A stretch of 64,000 bases of DNA. It comes from Paracentrotus lividus. Lineage: Eukaryota; Echinodermata; Echinoidea; Camarodonta; Echinidae. Of the stretch, positions 41,901 to 47,900 are shown in pieces. The position numbers were made by a program, and so were the translations under genes. The stretch is taken from contig CALNVZ010003426.1 in assembly GCA_940671915.1 (NCBI GenBank), positions 30,734,938 through 30,798,937 on the forward strand, read 5' to 3'. Numbering within the stretch: position 1 is the first letter of the stretch; each line of letters starts with the position of its first letter. A model generated the notes under the pieces. It searched no databases. It was not told where the DNA came from and worked only from the letters and a program-made list of their open reading frames with translations.

Positions 41901-44900
41901 ATACGCCCATTAATTGCTTTGAAGATGAACTGCTCTAATAATGTTTAGGGCCTACATGTACATGTACATGTACAATGCATTCATGTCTGCATTATATGAC
42001 AAAATACTTTAATGGAGTAGTAAAATCTACCTTAAAGTGAACACAACCAAAAAGGTCACAAAGGCGATGTTCAAAAGCATGACATAGTGATAGATCATTC
42101 TTTTCAGCCTAAATCTTGGCCTAATCCTGCTGATTTTAGGATATCCTGTATTCAAGACCAAAGTGACTAACCCACTAACCTGAGCTGCACAGAATGGTCT
42201 GGAAATCCATGCGATCCATTATAATTTTAATGTGAAAAGGTTAATCTGTGTGTGTATATTGTACATGTACAATGTAGGAGGTTGATAGATCAAAATTGAG
42301 ATTTTGAACTACTGTATTTTAATAAGCCAATACTTTTGCATTAAAGATATTTTCACGATTTAGGACTAGTTTGGGAAATTCGTGAGCGGATAATTTCGTG
42401 ATTGTTGTGATGTTTTCATTTATACATGTAGCCTTTTGTTTTGCGAAGATGGAACAAAAATAAAACCACATCGAAAATGTAATCTACATGTAATTGTAAA
42501 CGTTTTTGGGAATGGTTGGTTAAATTTTTTCCAACAAACATAGAGCAATCAGGTACTATAGGCATACAGGGAAAATGTACAAGACTTCAAATGGATATTA
42601 TATGTCCTGCCTACATTGTACAAAATGAATAAAACACAACAAATACAAGACTGAAGCAATCCAAATCACAATTTCACTCAGAATGAATGTTCATTAAACA
42701 TGTACAATGTGTATGCATGACATTTATTCTAAATCTTGGAGGCACAGAAAAGGTTTTGGTAAAGCAAGCCGCTCCAGCAGTGTCATTTGAATTCTTGATG
42801 GCGCAACCAATCATGCTTGGGATGAAAGGAGATTGCCACAAATTACGGAGGACCCTCGTCCCAGATGAAATCCAATTTGGGCTTGATATTTCTGCTTCAC
42901 CTATGAAGTGGACCTCATCTAGACTAGTCTAAAGATCAGACCCAAGTCTGGTCAGTTTAGTCAGATTTTGCCTATATGTAGATGTACTTTGACGATGCAA
43001 ATTAGCAATCTTTTTGCAATCTGCTCTATGAAGAGTGCTCATACCGTTTTGAAATTTTAAAATTGCAACAAAATTCTAAGTTGAAATGGAACTTTTGGAT
43101 TTAAAAATAAATGAAAAAACAGGGGAAATGTCTCCTCTTTGTATACAGTAGCCATGTATTTAAAATATCACAGAAAGTTCTTCCAAGAAATATAGAAAAT
43201 AGGATGAAATAAAGAATAAATGATGAGAATACATACATGCCAACTTTAATCAGACTAGCAAATACAATGATGTGACAAATTGATTGGAAGACTAGAGTAC
43301 ATGAGGCAATCCATACATTAATTCTTGGAGCCTGTAGATGAGTGCATACTAGTGCTTCTTGTCATGAAGGCACTTTGCCAAAATTTAAAAGCATCATTTC
43401 ATAAAATATCTCAAAACCCCTAGCTGTAAGCCTTTATAATTAAACCAGGCTGCATTTTAAGTACCTCCTCTTCTTTTGTCGCATGATGAACTGCTTCCAT
43501 ACATATATGTATGTATGCAGCCCAACTCAAAATCACATAGGATCTTTATAGTTTAAAGTTGCAACTTGACAGACTCCCCTTTAGATTCTTCTAGTTTTTC
43601 AAATGTCAACATTCGTAATTTTTGTCTTTTTATCTTCTCTTTTTATTATTATTATTTAATGGTGATGACAACATTCTCTGGAGGATTTTGATAAATCTTT
43701 AATAATGGAGGTTTGACTCTGTGTTCTCCATCACAGATACAGTTTTCTTTTTTATAAATTGTCAGAATCAAGATATTGCAAAGAGCACTCTAAATGATTA
43801 ATTTCCTATCAAGACTGCTCTAAGAATACATCCCAAACTCATGATAATCCCCCAGGACTGGAAGAGAAAAATTGCCCCCAAACTGTGTAATTTGTAAATT
43901 GATTATTTGACTCTCTCTCTCTGATAAATAAAAGTAAGACAGTGTTCAAATTAAAATTGTATCATTTCACTTGCATGGATTCATATCAAATTATAAATTT
44001 GCTATTTTTTAAGACAAATTATTAACCCTATCTCCTCTGACACCAAATGTTAATGTTCTAACGACAACCAAAATCAATTTCAATTCCAGACACAAAATGG
44101 AACAGGTAAGCCTTCATGTACTCGCAGGTAAACACAAGAAAAAGGGAATAATCCTTCCTTTTTTTTTTCCTTCGAGGTATCTTTAGAGATTTTTCTTAAG
44201 CCCTACCACACTCTCCATACAATGCACTTTTGTATATTTTTGTCCCCCGTCAATCCCCTTTTCCCTCCATACAGCAGTAATTATGAAGAGAGGTTGTACT
44301 GATGTCCTCAGGACACAAGTACATGACCTGAATCTTGATCTCTTCTGGAGTTGTCTCTCTAAAAGGCATGATGAGTAGGGTGCTTGGACTTGTAAAATAT
44401 TACAGATAATGAATTGACATTATGACATCGCTAAATACCACTGAATGGAAAACATGAACATTTTCATGTGACCTTCATGCATGTACATGTATATAGGCAG
44501 GCAGCCTTGAACTACGATAAATATTATGCCTCTACCAAAGACTGCAAGTGACCAAAATTACATGTACCGTAATATTGCTATCCCTCTCAGGGTTTTACCT
44601 AGATCTGTTAATGAGACAAGTTTAACTTGACATACATCTAGGCATATTTGTGCTGTAAAAATAATGTCCACACAGTTGCAAACAGATTATCTGCCCAAAG
44701 ACGGATTATAATGGGAATCCAAAACAAATCTATCCTCCACTATATTTGTTGATGAAGCTGTCTACAAATCTTGGAGGAAAAATGCCCCGTAACTCCAAAT
44801 GACATTTACTTGAAGTGCAGCTGAGACTATTTCCTAAAATTGAACTGACATTTCCCTGGAGGTAAAGTCAAAGTAACACAAGCATGATTGCACAGAGGCA

Positions 44901-47900
44901 GGAAGAAAGAATGATTGTGTCATCCTAATCACTGTTTCCTTGCTGTAATATTTAAAGAAAATATTACACAAGCTGAGCTTTTTGCTGTTTTTATTTCATG
45001 ACATTTTCTCTTACACATTCTTCCTTTTTTGATAAAAGTGCGAATATATGTACATTTAAATACTTTTAACTCACCCCCTTTTGTTTTGACGCCACCCAAT
45101 TCTAAAAATAATGCAAGTGCTAATAACTTTTAAAATACTAATACGTCTCTACAACAGTATTTTCTAGTTCTAAAAGAAATTTTCCTTGACTTTCAAAACT
45201 ATATTTGAGTGAGGTGGTGTCATCTTCAAGGCAAAAAATTTAATATTTTGAGGGCCAAAACTTGTTTTTATTTGAACCCCCATATCTTTGCCCCTTTGAT
45301 ATAACCTAAATTGCTCATGAAATTCCCTTTAAAAATATATATAGAGTTTTTTTCATTTTCGTTAAAAATATGCAATGCACGCACAACATAAACGTGAGAA
45401 ACCTTCACAATTCACATGTTAGATTTACAAAGATGTAGTTTGGATAAAGCACTGGTTGAACATGTACATGTACAGAGAAAGTTGAATACAATCAAGATTC
45501 AGCCGACGATCTTTACACCACTTTTAACATTGAGCAGCTGAGGCCCTACCATTACCATACCCACCCCCCCCCCCCTTACCATCAAGGACGGCACTCTCAC
45601 AGGGATACTCTCGGTAGATCAATGGTGGAGTGGTTAACCGAAAGAGGCTAACACCATCCACGTCTCAGGAGAGATGGGATTTTTTAATCATTGGATCTGA
45701 CGCATTTCCTTTCAAATATGTATTTCACCTCATCTTTGGGCTTCTACACTTTTTCACAAGTATGATCAAATGTAAAATGCTGTCGACGATTTGAAAAAAG
45801 AATATCATAATCAAATACGTCTCAAAGAAATCCATGTAAACACAACACTCTCTAACTTTTGAAAATCTAGATGGCTTTTATTTACGACATTCTTTGAGCA
45901 AAAAATAACTGAAAACAATTCAATTTGTTGGTGGAAGGGAAAATCACTTTCAGAGTTTGTTTGGTTTAGTCATCGTATGTATATTGGAACATCCTTCAAA
46001 TATAAATTTAAATGAACAAAAGTATCACTATCAATTGGTAGAATTTCTTTTGCTCAAAAGCTCATCCTTCAAATGAAAAGTAGATAATATTTAGGTTGAT
46101 GTTAAAACTCAATATGTCATTTGAAACGGGACCCGATTCCTTGATGAATGATGAAAATACACATCTCTTTTCCCTCATCTTATCCATTTCTTTAGATTCA
46201 GTGTAGACAATTACTCAAGTCAGGAGACAAATGTGTAAATATTAGACGAGTTTTAAAGAGTCTTCTGGGCTGGAGGGTAGTGTAAATATACACCATGACC
46301 AGGCTTCATCAGCAGTCACTAGGCACAAGACGTGACCAAAATGCACACAGAAACCCACAAGTTTGGTTTCATCTCTTTTAGTAGGTCTAATGGCAGAATT
46401 TGAAGATCCTACTGAATGATTTAAACACTGGTCTGAACACAATGATGACCTTTCTAATAAAATTCAACCACGATGGAAAGTAATTATTGTGTCAATAGTC
46501 GGTAATAAATGGCTAGAGAAATTTCACTGACTTGTTATGCAAGCAATTGATGAATACCCAACCACAACAGCAACCTGATGTAACAAATTGTTTTGTGTAC
46601 TACAATGTAAGAAACATATCTTTATTTCATATTTTTAAGTTTATCTTCAATGAGCAATTATGTAAAAACATAAATTTAAAAAAAATACATATATTACAAT
46701 GTACATGTACATGTAGACATCTGCTACAAAATCAATGAAATCAAATGGCACTTTTCAATGCGCTGTACATAGGAATCTAGCAGCTTTACACTTTTCTGCA
46801 TTATAATTGACAGCGGAAATGGAAATAATGCGTGTTATGCATGCATGGGCCGTTACTTGCCCCACTTCGAGACATGCTTGTACATTTTAAAGAAGAGAAC
46901 GTGTCTGTCATAGTAGACATGTATTAGTATTTCTATAGACCTCATTGAAAATCTTCCATTCGATCAATTACATTCTGTTTAACTGCATGAATTCAAAAGC
47001 AAACGCATAAGCATCAAAAATCATATTTTATTAGCGATTTTTTTTTTTTTTAGCAACAAAAAAGTTCTTCTCTCTCTCTCTCTGTCCGCTCTCTCTGTTT
47101 GTGCCTGTGTCGTTTTCTCTCCATAACTCTTTTTAATTCTTTTTCTCTTCATCTTGCTCTAACAGCCTATTTTCACTATTTCTCTCTGCTGTCTTTTTGT
47201 GTCTTTCATGCAGTTTATCTGCTGAACAATATGTACTCTACAACGCTCATTGTACAAAAAATTTCTTTTCCACACTTTTCCAAGAAGCTAACACGTTTTC
47301 AAAGGTTCATTGTCAGTTCTCATAATGTAGCGATCTACACTATACACGATAATGCATGGGGCCGTACCACGAAGCCGTCATAAGTCTAAGTTCTTGGACA
47401 AACCATGGACACGTGTTGTAGAATCAGCACACGTTTCAATGGGTTGTCCAAGAACTTAGACTTATGACGGTTTCGTGGTACATCCCCCAGATCACAAATA
47501 GTACATGTACTCACCTTTGAATTTTGATCGGATGTTCGCCAGTTCTTTGTTAATTCTCTTGATTTCAGCTTCTTTGCTCTTACCTGTAAAGAGATGAAAT
47601 AAAGGACCATCATTCAATAGTACAAGACAACTTGACTCAGAATCAATATGAATTACATGTACAGTACCATAATGTTATTTGAGGAAGATTTTAGAGAGCC
47701 AAAATCGATTTTAAGATGGTCCACTAAACACCTCATGTAGCAAAAAAAAATTCTTCATTAAATACAGTGATGGGCAGTTCCAAGGTAACGGAGTGACATT
47801 CAGAAGCAACATTTCAGCATTCAAACAAGTTTATCATCCAAGCTTTAATCTTTATTTACAAAGATATGGTTCATGACAAATGCTGATGGTATCCTCTTTT

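Larger units (their letters stand above)
21144..47514 (-). other. Intron 2 (26.4 kb)
   Basis: One intron takes up 41% of the window. It holds most of the repeats listed between these coordinates and no convincing second gene, apart from a doubtful exon-like stretch at 31734-31978. Stretches about 35400-36600, 37000-40100 and 42500-46200 are mostly unique-looking AT-rich sequence with scattered TACATGTA motifs, and I see no coding signal in them. Confidence 0.85.

Noticed and set aside
42687..42932. Plus-strand 81-codon frame
   Set aside because: No domain, no codon bias, and located mid-intron.
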